DNA of 64,000 nucleotides from contig NZ_JACJRF010000027.1 of assembly GCF_014697105.1 (NCBI RefSeq), positions 1 through 64,000 on the forward strand, written 5' to 3'. A program made the translations under genes and the position numbers. The notes beneath the pieces are model-generated. The model searched no databases. It saw nothing but the letters and a program-made list of their open reading frames with translations, and was not told the origin of the DNA. The stretch is from Anabaena subtropica FACHB-260 (GTDB taxonomy: Bacteria > Cyanobacteriota > Cyanobacteriia > Cyanobacteriales > Nostocaceae). Positions 28,942 to 37,898 of the stretch are shown here, in pieces (the first letter of the stretch is position 1; each line of letters opens with the position of its first letter).

Positions 28942-30214
28942 TATTTTCGGTAAAGCTTATCATGATGCAACTAAGCATTCTTACTTGTCGGTGCAGCTTG
29001 ATCCAAATTATGTAGATGCTTCAACTCAACCATCTTCATTTAAAGTTTATCCAAAATTTTATCGCCGAGTGAAATTAAATCTCGATAATCCAATTCACTC
29101 TTTTATCTGGTTAACCAGTGCTGTCACCTTTGAGAAGGTATATAACAATGTCGCCTACAAACTCAGGGTAAATCCGTCAGCAGGCGCACTGTATCCCACT
29201 GAGATGTACGTACAGATTCGGGGAATGCCGGAAATAGTAGATGGGATCTATCATTTAGAAGTTGAGAATAATTGTCTAACACTCATCTATGAATTAATTG
29301 ATGATGGTTTAGAGAGTTACGTTATACCAAGCAAATGTATCGCCGGATTCATTTTTTTAATTAGTTCTGTTTATTATAGGTCTAGCTGGAAATATCAACA
29401 AAGGAGCTTGAGATATTGCTTGTTGGATAGCGGACACCATTTAGGTGCTGTTGCTGCTTCAGCATATCTCCATAACCGCAATATTCAGCTACTTTTTGAT
29501 TTTGATAAACTCACACTCAATACAGATTTAGGTTTTGAGAATAAAGAGTTTATTACTGGTTGTGCGATATCTGGCAAAATACACGAGAAACAGATTAGAA
29601 AATTAAGGCTGAAAGTTCCTTTTGTTTGTGGTACAGATTATTTTGAAGCTAATCAATTTGTTGAAGATAGCTATCAAACAACAGCTTGTCAAACAAGTCG
29701 CCAGCAGCAATTAGAACAGCCTAAATTTAATTTTGAGCAGGATAAATTCTACCAAACTGTCTGGAATAGACGTTCAATTAGACGTTTCCGGAAAGAGTTG
29801 ATTTCGCAAGAACATTACTTATATGTCTTGCAACTACTAGAACAGCCAATCCCAACAGAAAATGGTGAGGAGATAGAACTTTACTCGGTAGTGCATCGAG
29901 TAGAGGGGATGAAATCAGGGTTATATAAAGGCGCAAATTTGATTAAAGCCGGTGACTTTAGTGAACACACTGGTTACTTGTGTGTGAATCAAGCTCTTGC
30001 CAGAGATTGTGCTGTAGTTTTCTTTTTCGTATCTGAACATACCAGTTATCAAACTGCAATGCAAATAGCTGGTTTTTTAGGACAAAGAATTTATCTGGTG
30101 AGTAATTATATAGGCATTCAATGTAGTGGAATTGGTGCTTTTTATGATGATGAAACCCAGGAATTCTTAGAAATACATAAAGATGTACTTTATGCAACGG
30201 CAATTGGAATCTGA
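28928..30214 (+). CDS. SagB-type dehydrogenase / nitroreductase-family protein
   Basis: 428 residues with two nitroreductase-like halves. VNPSAGALYPTEMYVQIRG and YCLLDSGHHLGAVAASAYLHN (first half) and WNRRSIRRFRKELIS and TAMQIAGFLGQRIYLVSNYIGIQCSGIGAFYDDETQEFL (second half) match SagB-type FMN oxidoreductases. Classical SagB oxidises azolines in peptide natural products, but no precursor, SagC or SagD gene is seen here, so the substrate is unknown. The start at 28928 overlaps the ankyrin remnant. Confidence 0.8.
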   Translation: MLQNDIFGKAYHDATKHSYLSVQLDPNYVDASTQPSSFKVYPKFYRRVKLNLDNPIHSFIWLTSAVTFEKVYNNVAYKLRVNPSAGALYPTEMYVQIRGMPEIVDGIYHLEVENNCLTLIYELIDDGLESYVIPSKCIAGFIFLISSVYYRSSWKYQQRSLRYCLLDSGHHLGAVAASAYLHNRNIQLLFDFDKLTLNTDLGFENKEFITGCAISGKIHEKQIRKLRLKVPFVCGTDYFEANQFVEDSYQTTACQTSRQQQLEQPKFNFEQDKFYQTVWNRRSIRRFRKELISQEHYLYVLQLLEQPIPTENGEEIELYSVVHRVEGMKSGLYKGANLIKAGDFSEHTGYLCVNQALARDCAVVFFFVSEHTSYQTAMQIAGFLGQRIYLVSNYIGIQCSGIGAFYDDETQEFLEIHKDVLYATAIGI

Positions 30215-30232
30215 ATAGGATTGTAAAGAGAA

Positions 30233-30607
30233 ATGAGTAATCAGAGGTATTATTTTAGCGGAGATGATTCTCATCCCATGCAGCCAAGTTCTGCTGACAT
30301 TATATTAAGACAGCAATTAGAGTATTCCTTGAGTAAATACTTTTATGAAGGATGCGATCGCACCTTACAAAATCTCCTCTCTAATTGCAGATGGTATGTC
30401 ACAACCCAAGCCAATGCAATGACGTTGGTAATTGAATGTCCAGATCAAGTTACCAACTGGCGGGTGTTGCAAAAACTTGTGCCAATGGGTAAATTAATTA
30501 ATCAAATCGTCAGTAGCGCCAAAATTCGCGTCTGTCCCCCAGAAAGCGAAGGCGTACCTTTTGAAATGAGGGTAGATGAACTCTCTGTGTATCGAGACAT
30601 GGCGTGA
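30233..30607 (+). CDS. Conserved cyanobacterial hypothetical protein
   Basis: 124 residues: MSNQRYYFSGDDSHPMQPSSADIILRQQLEYSLSKYFYEGCDRTLQNLL, then WYVTTQANAMTLVIECPDQVTNWRVLQKLVPMGKLINQI. It is soluble, alpha/beta, with no motif I recognise. It starts 19 bases after the SagB-like gene and is probably co-transcribed with it. It converges on hupW across a short tandem-repeat spacer (30608-30665). Confidence 0.65.
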   Translation: MSNQRYYFSGDDSHPMQPSSADIILRQQLEYSLSKYFYEGCDRTLQNLLSNCRWYVTTQANAMTLVIECPDQVTNWRVLQKLVPMGKLINQIVSSAKIRVCPPESEGVPFEMRVDELSVYRDMA

Positions 30608-30665
30608 TGAGGGAGATAAAGGGGATGAGGGAGTAAAACTAATACCTAATCCCCAGTCCCCAATC

Positions 30666-31127
30666 CTAATTACCAATTATTTCCACGATTTTATCAAAAA
30701 CCAAATCAGCAGATTGTTGAACTATAGGACTTAATTCTAGTCCAAAATCAAGATTTGCTGCCTCAATTAAATAAACTGTCACGTCTTGAGGAAAATCATT
30801 TTGAAAGATTTTCTTTCCGGCGGCTAAAGCATGATCCCAACGAAAATCGTGTAAGTTATAACTAGGTTCTGGTAAAGCTGTCAATTCTTCACCAGGGACT
30901 TTAAATACTGCGCCAGGTTCTGAACCAGTGGAACTTGCATCAATAATTACTAATTGTTTGCTACCTCTAGCTTGAAACATTACTTCCATTCCTGCGGTTC
31001 CACAGTCATAAACTTGTACATTGGGATGAGGATTTTCCGCTAGATATTTTTGTAAGCGTTGCGCTATAATCACGCCTACAGCATCATCACTGCGATTAAA
31101 ATTTCCGCAACCAATAATAGTCAACAT
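30666..31127 (-). CDS. hupW: HupW, uptake hydrogenase maturation protease
   Basis: This 153-residue endopeptidase cleaves the C-terminus of the [NiFe] uptake hydrogenase large subunit. The start MLTIIGCGNFNRSDDAVG has the family GCGNxxRxDDxxG motif. DCGTAGMEVMFQ and LHDFRWDHALAAG carry the further metal-contact acidic and His residues. In heterocysts the uptake hydrogenase recycles H2 from nitrogenase. hupS and hupL are not in the window. Confidence 0.9.
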   Translation of the reverse strand: MLTIIGCGNFNRSDDAVGVIIAQRLQKYLAENPHPNVQVYDCGTAGMEVMFQARGSKQLVIIDASSTGSEPGAVFKVPGEELTALPEPSYNLHDFRWDHALAAGKKIFQNDFPQDVTVYLIEAANLDFGLELSPIVQQSADLVFDKIVEIIGN

Positions 31128-31363
31128 TTTGTGATTAAGAAATTATTTATAAAATAAATCTTCCATAGGCTTTGTTATGAGCTTTAGCCTAGCAGATGAT
31201 ATAGCGGTATATTAGGCGCTCAAATTATCGTTCTTGTGACCAATCATATCGAAATACGCTCCTAACAAACCCTACAAAAATTCTATTTTCAATACACAAA
31301 ATCTTAGATACCCGAATTTTTGGCAAAATCAGGTATCTTACCACCAGCCAAAGCTGCTATTAA

Positions 31364-31786
31364 CTAGAACTGTACATTATACTTGTCAGCCAGTTCAGAA
31401 AGCTTCTCATACTGCTGAATAGCGGCTTCCAAAATTAATTGTTTCGCTTCTTCTGGCGTATTGCCATTTTCGGGAATTAAATACTTCACATAAAGAGCTA
31501 TGAAATCAACCATAATTGCTGAACCTAGCAAACCATGACTATCAGCTTCTTGCCCTGCGATCGCTGATACTAATCCTGCTTTAATAGCATCTGGTTTTAC
31601 TTTCATAAACTGGTCAATCAGTTGCCAGATATACTCATTTGGAATCAACTTTTCTAGCTTGCTTTTGTCAGGAATAAATTCTATTCCTGCTGCTCTCGAC
31701 TGCTCTACAACACACCATTCTGTAAATTCTTGTAGTGCTATTTCGGGAAGTTTGGGGAGATATTTGTGTAGTTCTAAATCAGACAC
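31364..31786 (-). CDS. Hypothetical protein, all-helical
   Basis: 140 residues, acidic and predicted helical: MSDLELHKYLPKLPEIALQEFTEWCVVEQSRAAGIEF ... LILEAAIQQYEKLSELADKYNVQF. I recognise no family. The gene is upstream of hupW on the same strand but separated by 236 bases that hold an inverted repeat (about 31310-31340), so it is probably independent. Confidence 0.65.
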   Translation of the reverse strand: MSDLELHKYLPKLPEIALQEFTEWCVVEQSRAAGIEFIPDKSKLEKLIPNEYIWQLIDQFMKVKPDAIKAGLVSAIAGQEADSHGLLGSAIMVDFIALYVKYLIPENGNTPEEAKQLILEAAIQQYEKLSELADKYNVQF

Positions 31787-31918
31787 AAGCTTACCTATAA
31801 AGTTCAGTTTTGTTGGAGTGCATTAAGGCAAGCCTAACTTACTGTTTCTATAAGTTTTAGTGTGTTATGCTACGAGTTTTAGATAAATAGTTAAACAGTT
31901 AGATTTGCATAGATTTGG

Positions 31919-32294
31919 ATGATAGACAAGCCAGCTAGGGCAAACTATTATCCTTTCCGAAGTGGGGACGATTACCAAAGCTATTTGGAAGTGGAAACTT
32001 TTATCACCGCCTTTGATAAGGTTAATAACCTATTAGGTACTTTCTCTGTGTTAAGTACTTCGTCCTTAGCGTTAGATAATTCGGCGTATTTTTATAGATA
32101 GGTGGACAAAACGTACTATCTACGCAGTTTTTTTAGTGAGTGTATTAGCTGTTTATGGATTGACTGGACGTGGTTTGGGCAGAATTTACGAAGTCACCTA
32201 TATCCCTTTGATTGAGTTTGGGCTAGTTGGCGTGATTTACTTAGGCTTTATGCTGATTTTATGGACGATTTCCCGTCTACCTGTCAAAACATAA
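31919..32294 (+). pseudogene. Small membrane-protein gene broken by a 4-bp tandem duplication
   Basis: Frame one reads MIDKPARANYYPFRSGDDYQSYLEVETFITAFDKVNNLL ... LDNSAYFYR and stops at TAG. Directly after it, in the next frame, comes RWTKRTIYAVFLVSVLAVYGLTG ... LIEFGLVGVIYLGFMLILWTISRLPVKT, stop 32292-32294, with two membrane segments. At the junction lies ATAGATAG (32094-32101). Removing one ATAG fuses both halves into one plausible 124-residue protein (FYRWTKRT). The simplest reading is a recent frameshift. Family not recognised. Confidence 0.6.
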
Positions 32295-32408
32295 ATATAG
32301 GGCAAAATTTTAACAGGCGATCGCTCCCAAAATCCCCCAAAGGTTAGCGACGGTCAAGGCAGGGCTAAAATAGTAATCTACGTGTAAATTGCTTGAACTA
32401 TTGATTCT

Positions 32409-33884
32409 ATGACTTCTGCTACGACTGTAAAAACTGAGTATGAAGCGATTATTGGTTTAGAAACCCATTGTCAGCTGAGTACTAACACCAAAATCTTCTC
32501 TAGTAGCTCGACAGCATTCGGGGCTGACCCTAATACTAACATTGACCCGGTGTGCATGGGTTTACCTGGTGTTTTGCCTGTACTTAATGAAAAGGTTCTA
32601 GAATACGCTGTCAAGGCAGGTTTGGCGTTGAATTGCCAAATTGCTAAATATAGTAAATTTGACCGGAAACAGTACTTTTATCCTGATTTACCGAAAAATT
32701 ACCAAATTTCTCAATATGACTTGCCTATAGCTGAACATGGCTGGTTAGAAATTGAATTATTAGATGCTGATGGTAACCCAAAACGTAAGCGGATTGGGAT
32801 TACCCGTCTGCACATGGAAGAGGACGCAGGAAAACTGGTACACGCGGGGAGCGATCGCATCTCTGGTTCTACCTATTCTCTGGTAGACTACAACCGTGCG
32901 GGTGTGCCATTGGTTGAAATCGTCTCGGAACCAGACATACGTTCTGGGCAAGAAGCCGCCGAATATGCCCAAGAATTACGCCGGGTTTTACGCTATCTCG
33001 GTGTCAGTGATGGCAATATGCAGGAAGGTTCTCTGCGTTGTGATGTCAATATATCTGTGCGTCCTGTAGGACAAGAGAAGTTTGGCACGAAGGTAGAAAT
33101 TAAAAATATGAACTCCTTCAGCGCCATTCAAAAAGCTATTGAACACGAAATTGAACGGCAAATAGCAGCTATCGAAGCTGGTGAACGCATCATCCAAGAA
33201 ACCCGGCTGTGGGAGGAAGGTTCACAACGCACCATTAGTATGCGGACTAAAGAAGGTTCTAGCGATTATCGCTATTTCCCTGAACCAGATTTAGCACCGA
33301 TTGAGGTGACGGATGCACAACTCCATCAATGGCAAAGCGAATTACCAGAACTACCAGCCCAAAAACGCCATCGTTACGAAACTGAATTGGGACTGTCAGC
33401 TTATGATACACGAGTCCTGACAGAAGATGTGGTTGTATCTGAATATTTTGAAGCAGCGATCGCATCTGGTGCAAGTCCCAAAGCTGCGGCTAACTGGATT
33501 ACCCAAGATATCGCCGCCTATCTCAATAAGCAAAAACTCACCATCACCGAAATTGGCTTAACTCCCGCTAACTTAGCTGATGTGATTACCCGGATTGAAA
33601 CTGGCAAAATTAGCAACGCCCAAGCCAAACAAAAGTTACCAGAGTTACTCACAGGATTATCTCCTGAAAAAGCCTTTGCAGGTCAAGAACTCATCACCGA
33701 CCCCAGTGTATTGGAACCCATCGTTGAGGAAGTGATAGCCGCTAACCCCAAAGAACTGGAAAAGTACCGCAATGGTAACATCAATCTTAAGGGCTTCTTT
33801 GTTGGTCAGGTGCTGAAAAAGACTAACAAACGTGCTGACCCCAAACTCACCAACGAATTGGTAGAAAAGAAACTAAATGGCTAA
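32409..33884 (+). CDS. gatB: GatB, Asp-tRNA(Asn)/Glu-tRNA(Gln) amidotransferase subunit B
   Basis: 491 residues, full length. IGLETHCQLSTNTKIFSSSSTAFGADPNTNIDPVCMGLPGVLPVLN is the conserved GatB start; YFYPDLPKNYQISQYDLPI and the C-terminal YqeY-like tail (GFFVGQVLKKTNKRADPKLTNELV) follow. It transfers ammonia to misacylated Glu-tRNA(Gln), replacing glutaminyl-tRNA synthetase. It is a stand-alone housekeeping gene. Confidence 0.97.
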   Translation: MTSATTVKTEYEAIIGLETHCQLSTNTKIFSSSSTAFGADPNTNIDPVCMGLPGVLPVLNEKVLEYAVKAGLALNCQIAKYSKFDRKQYFYPDLPKNYQISQYDLPIAEHGWLEIELLDADGNPKRKRIGITRLHMEEDAGKLVHAGSDRISGSTYSLVDYNRAGVPLVEIVSEPDIRSGQEAAEYAQELRRVLRYLGVSDGNMQEGSLRCDVNISVRPVGQEKFGTKVEIKNMNSFSAIQKAIEHEIERQIAAIEAGERIIQETRLWEEGSQRTISMRTKEGSSDYRYFPEPDLAPIEVTDAQLHQWQSELPELPAQKRHRYETELGLSAYDTRVLTEDVVVSEYFEAAIASGASPKAAANWITQDIAAYLNKQKLTITEIGLTPANLADVITRIETGKISNAQAKQKLPELLTGLSPEKAFAGQELITDPSVLEPIVEEVIAANPKELEKYRNGNINLKGFFVGQVLKKTNKRADPKLTNELVEKKLNG

Positions 33885-34001
33885 CACCAGGCTTTTTTCA
33901 GTCATTTTTTCACAATAGTTTTACATAAACTATAAAAAATTGGGTGTCAATAATTACAGCCATGCAGTTATTATAAATGTATTATATGCACCCTAATAAA
34001 C

Positions 34002-34027
34002 AGGAGAGTTACGTAAGTGACTCTCCT
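34002..34027 (+). terminator. Probable terminator after gatB
   Basis: AGGAGAGT (34002-34009) and ACTCTCCT (34020-34027) pair perfectly, followed by TATTTCTT. It sits 118 bases after the gatB stop. Confidence 0.55.
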
Positions 34028-34165
34028 TATTTCTTGCCACTCTACAGATGTTGAATTTTGGATTATCTATCAGCATTCCTTGACTAACGACCAATGACTA
34101 TTGACTATGAAATGAGCGAAATCAGTCATTTCACCACTCAATAATAAATGTTGATTAAGAGCCTA

Positions 34166-34314
34166 TTTATAAAGTAAATATTAAGTAGGGTGTGTTACGG
34201 CGGTGAGAAGATTTGAGTATGAGCGACAGTATAAATTGCCGTAACGCACCATAATCACACGGTGCGTTACGCGTTGCTTTAATGCACCCTACAATTTAAG
34301 CTTTACTTTATAAA
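34166..34314. mobile_element. MITE with 13-bp terminal inverted repeats and REP-like interior
   Basis: TTTATAAAGTAAA (34166-34178) and TTTACTTTATAAA (34302-34314) are perfect inverted repeats 149 bp end to end. Inside, GTAGGGTG (from 34185) and CACCCTAC (to 34292) form a second inverted pair, and TTACGGC/GCCGTAA a third. No transposase is encoded. The right end supplies the stop codon of the 66-residue ORF on the minus strand. Confidence 0.75.
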
Positions 34315-34508
34315 GTATCTCTAAGTCTGCCTTTAAATTCTCCTTCAATATATTTTTGGTTATATCCTGTTGCTACAGTCCATAAATTAGTTGTATATTT
34401 TGACTTCGTGTAACCGCGTAAAAAATTAGCAATTTCATCAGCAGATTTACCAACTTTTTCACTTTCAATTTTTTCAAGAAAACTCACTACTTTTTTTAAG
34501 TCCGTCAT
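34308..34508 (-). pseudogene. Short ORF cut at its 3' end by the MITE
   Basis: 66 codons: MTDLKKVVSFLEKIESEKVG, KSADEIANFLRGYTKSKYTTNLWTVATGYNQKYIEGEFKGRLRDTL. The last Leu codon and stop lie in the MITE terminal repeat, so the original gene probably continued. I do not recognise the family. The upstream stretch 34509-34745 has no gene I can support. Confidence 0.5.
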
Positions 34509-34745
34509 AAATGTAACAAAGGTATTTTAGATTATGGTGATTTTTATACAATAATCTACCCATCTTCATTGCTACTTTCCGCATTGGTGTTGAGTGAAGC
34601 AAGTCTCCCAAATAAAATCGAAGTATACCCAGTTTTATGTAAAAAACGGTGAAAAGATAAAAAGCCCAGGTTTGAAGGCTTACCCTTCTCATATAATGCT
34701 CTGATTGTCATCCTTTGAAGTAAATTACCAGCACTCACAGACAGT

Positions 34746-35018
34746 ATGGAAATTAAAGAAATTAAAAAATCTTACAAGCCAAAAACTCAAGACAATGAAA
34801 CTAAGAACTTTCAACACGTTAAAATAATCGACTGTAACCAAGCAGTGAGCAGAGTTATTTTTGAATGTTGGCACTGTAAACAAGGTTTATTAAGTGAGGT
34901 TGAAGGAGTATCTCCACAAGTTCTAGAAGTTACTTGTCCTAGTTGTGGTAGAGCAGCAATTAGGTTGATGGCTAATCAGGTACTTTCAACAACAGCCATT
35001 CCTTCACCTTGGAACTGA
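34746..35018 (+). CDS. Small zinc-ribbon-like hypothetical protein
   Basis: 90 residues with two CxxC knuckles: CWHC near residue 39 and CPSC near residue 64. It is probably a zinc ribbon binding nucleic acid or protein. The hairpin at 35046-35077 terminates it. Function unknown. Confidence 0.6.
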   Translation: MEIKEIKKSYKPKTQDNETKNFQHVKIIDCNQAVSRVIFECWHCKQGLLSEVEGVSPQVLEVTCPSCGRAAIRLMANQVLSTTAIPSPWN

Positions 35019-35045
35019 TAAAAGCATAAGCTTTTAGAAGACAAA

Positions 35046-35077
35046 AACTCCTCTAGCTCGGAAAAGAGGAGTTTTTA
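35046..35077 (+). terminator. Intrinsic terminator
   Basis: AAAACTCCTCT and AGAGGAGTTTTT form a stem ending in a T-run, 28 bases after the zinc-ribbon gene. Confidence 0.85.
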
Positions 35078-35931
35078 AGTATTTTTTCAACATCTGTTTT
35101 GGGTATTATTTTTTACTACAAATACACAGGAATACAAAATCTTGTTAAGGCATTCATTCCCACAAAAATTTTACAACCAAGAATGAAAAAGTGTTTTTCT
35201 CCACTCTCCACTGCCAATTCCGCAATTACAACTTAAGAGGAAAACCCCTTTTAACCTGATTCATATTCTATGCTCTACGTATCCTGATACATATTTTACT
35301 ACTTAATAAATAAGGTTACTTCTGTATATATCATATTTTGTAAGTTTATCTATTAGATAAACTTATCCATTTTTCTGAAAAATTGTCCTTATTCCATGAT
35401 CCCTATAGGTATTTCAGGTAAAACAATGGTGTACAACGGGAATAGCAAATGAGCAAGGAGACTAAATTATTGTTTGTCTACTTCTTAAAGTTAAGGAAAG
35501 CTTATGCTGTCATAATCCTAATTTATTAAATAACCCAGCATTATATATTGATAAAAGCTAAAATTATTAAAGATGTATAAGCTTTTATCTATGCAAGCAA
35601 TTTAATATTCTTTTAATAATAACAATTACAAATTTACAAACTTGAATCAAAAGGCTGTAAGCTATTGTCAGTGAATATCAATAACTACCCATAAAAAACT
35701 ACTGCTTAAATAAGTCCTAATCGGACTTTTTTTGATCTATCTCCAGCAAGAGCTTTTTTTGTTGGATATTCGCACTATAGCGAGTCGCCTATAGCTAGTA
35801 GCCATCACCTCCGAGAACGCCAGAAATTTATTCTTTCTTGGCTAAAGTTTCTATGCCTATGAAATCAAACCTTTTTAAAAGCGACTCAAATTGTTCTTTA
35901 TTTTCCAACTTCTTTTATTGCTTTAGCCAAA
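35078..35931 (+). promoter_or_regulatory. Long AT-rich leader upstream of the SulP gene
   Basis: 854 bases without a gene. Noted inside are AAGTCCTAATCGGACTTTTTTT (about 35711-35732), a hairpin with T-run, AAGAGCTTTTTTT just after it, and CTATAG repeated around CGAGTCGC (about 35775-35795). Two terminator-like hairpins in the leader allow premature termination control of the transporter, but this is inference. Confidence 0.35.
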
Positions 35932-37644
35932 ATGTCCTTAACTAATACTATCAATTTTAATAATCTGCGAGGCGATCTATTCGGTGGTCTAACTGCCGCA
36001 ATTGTATCTTTGCCTCTAGCTTTGGCATTTGGTGTTGCTTCTGGTGCTGGGCCTGTAGCTGGTCTGTATGGCGCGGTTTGCGTTGGTTTTTTTGCGGCAT
36101 TATTTGGGGGAACGCCAACCTTAATTTCTGAACCAACCGGGCCGATGACTGTTGTCATGACTGCAATTGTCAGTTCCATGACTGCAAGTAATCCAGAAAA
36201 CGGTTTAGCAATGGCGTTTACCGTAGTCATGTTAGCCGGATTATTTCAAATTTTCTTTGGGGTATTTAAGTTAGGTAAATATATTACTTTGATGCCCTAC
36301 AGTGTGATTTCCGGCTTTATGTCGGGAATTGGGGTGATTTTGATCATTTTACAAATTGCACCTTTTGTTGGGCAACCCAATCCTAAAGGGGGCGTGCTGG
36401 GAATCGTGCAGAACTTACCAGATTTATTGACAAAAATAAATCCGGCAGAAACAATTTTGGGTGCGTTGACGTTGGCAATTATTTTCTTAATGCCAAGCAA
36501 AATTAAGCGTTATGCGCCCCCTCAATTGGTAGCACTAATTGTAGTTACGTTAGTTTCTCTATTTTTCTTTGGCAACGTTGAGATTAGACGAATTGGCGAA
36601 ATCCCAATGGGGCTACCCCAATTACGATTACCTACATTTACGCCATCACAAGTCACAGTCATGCTTGTTGATGGTGCAATGTTGGGACTTCTGGGATGTA
36701 TCGATACTTTGTTAACTGCGGTAATAGCGGATAGTTTGACTCGTACCGAACACAAATCTGATAAAGAATTGATTGGTCAAGGTATTGCTAACGTGGTATC
36801 TGGTTTGTGTGGTGGGTTACCAGGTGCAGGTGCGACAATGGGAACAGTGGTTAACATCCAGACTGGTGCAAGAACAGCTCTATCTGGTATTACTCGCGCC
36901 TTAATTTTGTTAGTTGTAGTTTTGTGGGCTGCGAATATAACTGAAACTATCCCGATGGCTGTGTTGGCTGGGATTGCCCTAAAGGTGGGAATTGACATTC
37001 TGGATTGGAGCTTCTTAAAACGCGCTCATAAGGTATCCCTCAAGGGTACAATCATCATGTACGGCGTATTATTTTTAACCGTATTTGTTGATTTGATTGT
37101 TGCCGTCGGCGTGGGCGTGTTCATTGCGAATATCTTGACTATCGAGCGTCTTTCCGAATTACAAGCCCAAGAAGTGAAGACAATTAGTGATACTGATGAT
37201 GCAATTGTCTTAACTGATGAAGAAAAGGGATTACTCGATCAAGCCAATGGACGCATTCTGCTATTTTACCTGAGTGGACCGATGATCTTTGGGGTATCTA
37301 AAGCGATCGCCCGCGAACATACAGCAATGGCAGACTCCGATGTGCTGATTGTAGACTTGAGCGATGTACCTATGTTGGGTGTAACTGCTTCCCTAGCAAT
37401 TGAAAATGCCATTAAAGACGCTAGTGAACAAGGTCGTCAAGTGTTAATTGTTGGTGCAACAGGTAAAGTCAAACGACGCTTAGAGAAGTTTGGCATCATG
37501 AGGTTTGTACCTCCACATTATATGTTTGTCGATCGTGTAGAAGCTCTTAAGCAAGCTGTTGTCTTAGTGAAGGCTCAGGAAACTGGGGTGAATGCTTTTA
37601 CTAGTCAAGGTCATGACCCTGATACTTACGCCTATCCCAACTAA
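35932..37644 (+). CDS. SulP-family anion transporter, BicA-like
   Basis: 570 residues: about ten to twelve membrane segments (GGLTAAIVSLPLALAFGVASG first, then the SulP signature region GPMTVVMTAIVSSM) and a cytoplasmic C-terminal STAS domain (GRILLFYLSGPMIFGV, LIVDLSDVPMLGVTASLAI). In cyanobacteria, this family includes the Na+-dependent bicarbonate transporter BicA and sulfate permeases; sequence alone does not decide. The next gene, a cation/proton antiporter, would re-export Na+ and favours bicarbonate uptake. Confidence 0.85.
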   Translation: MSLTNTINFNNLRGDLFGGLTAAIVSLPLALAFGVASGAGPVAGLYGAVCVGFFAALFGGTPTLISEPTGPMTVVMTAIVSSMTASNPENGLAMAFTVVMLAGLFQIFFGVFKLGKYITLMPYSVISGFMSGIGVILIILQIAPFVGQPNPKGGVLGIVQNLPDLLTKINPAETILGALTLAIIFLMPSKIKRYAPPQLVALIVVTLVSLFFFGNVEIRRIGEIPMGLPQLRLPTFTPSQVTVMLVDGAMLGLLGCIDTLLTAVIADSLTRTEHKSDKELIGQGIANVVSGLCGGLPGAGATMGTVVNIQTGARTALSGITRALILLVVVLWAANITETIPMAVLAGIALKVGIDILDWSFLKRAHKVSLKGTIIMYGVLFLTVFVDLIVAVGVGVFIANILTIERLSELQAQEVKTISDTDDAIVLTDEEKGLLDQANGRILLFYLSGPMIFGVSKAIAREHTAMADSDVLIVDLSDVPMLGVTASLAIENAIKDASEQGRQVLIVGATGKVKRRLEKFGIMRFVPPHYMFVDRVEALKQAVVLVKAQETGVNAFTSQGHDPDTYAYPN

Positions 37645-37685
37645 CTAAAGGGACTTTAACAATTCAAAATTAAAGACAGTGAAAT

Positions 37686-37790
37686 GTAGGGTGCGTCAGT
37701 GCCATAAAACCTAGCCGTACTAAGAAAATATTTCTACTGACGCACCCTACTAACCGTCAATTTGGAACAATTTATTTTTTGGTCTTCCCA
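37686..37790. repeat. REP-like palindrome with conserved flank (copy 2)
   Basis: GTAGGGTGCGTCAG (37686-37699) and CTGACGCACCCTAC (37737-37750) are followed by a flank, CCGTCAATTTGG ... TTTATTTTTTGGT, that is also present at the copy near 57050. It lies between the SulP and antiporter genes. Confidence 0.75.
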
Positions 37791-37898
37791 AAATAGGTTG
37801 AAATTTGACCGATTTTAATCCGTAATTCATCATCTAATTACGAATTGCGTATTATCGTAAATAAATTCAAACAATCATCAGCAAAATAGACGAACAAC

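Noticed and set aside
34474-34738. Two overlapping minus-strand ORFs of 60 and 72 residues
   Set aside because: Neither has a ribosome site or recognisable domain, and they overlap in different frames in what looks like intergenic repeat sequence.
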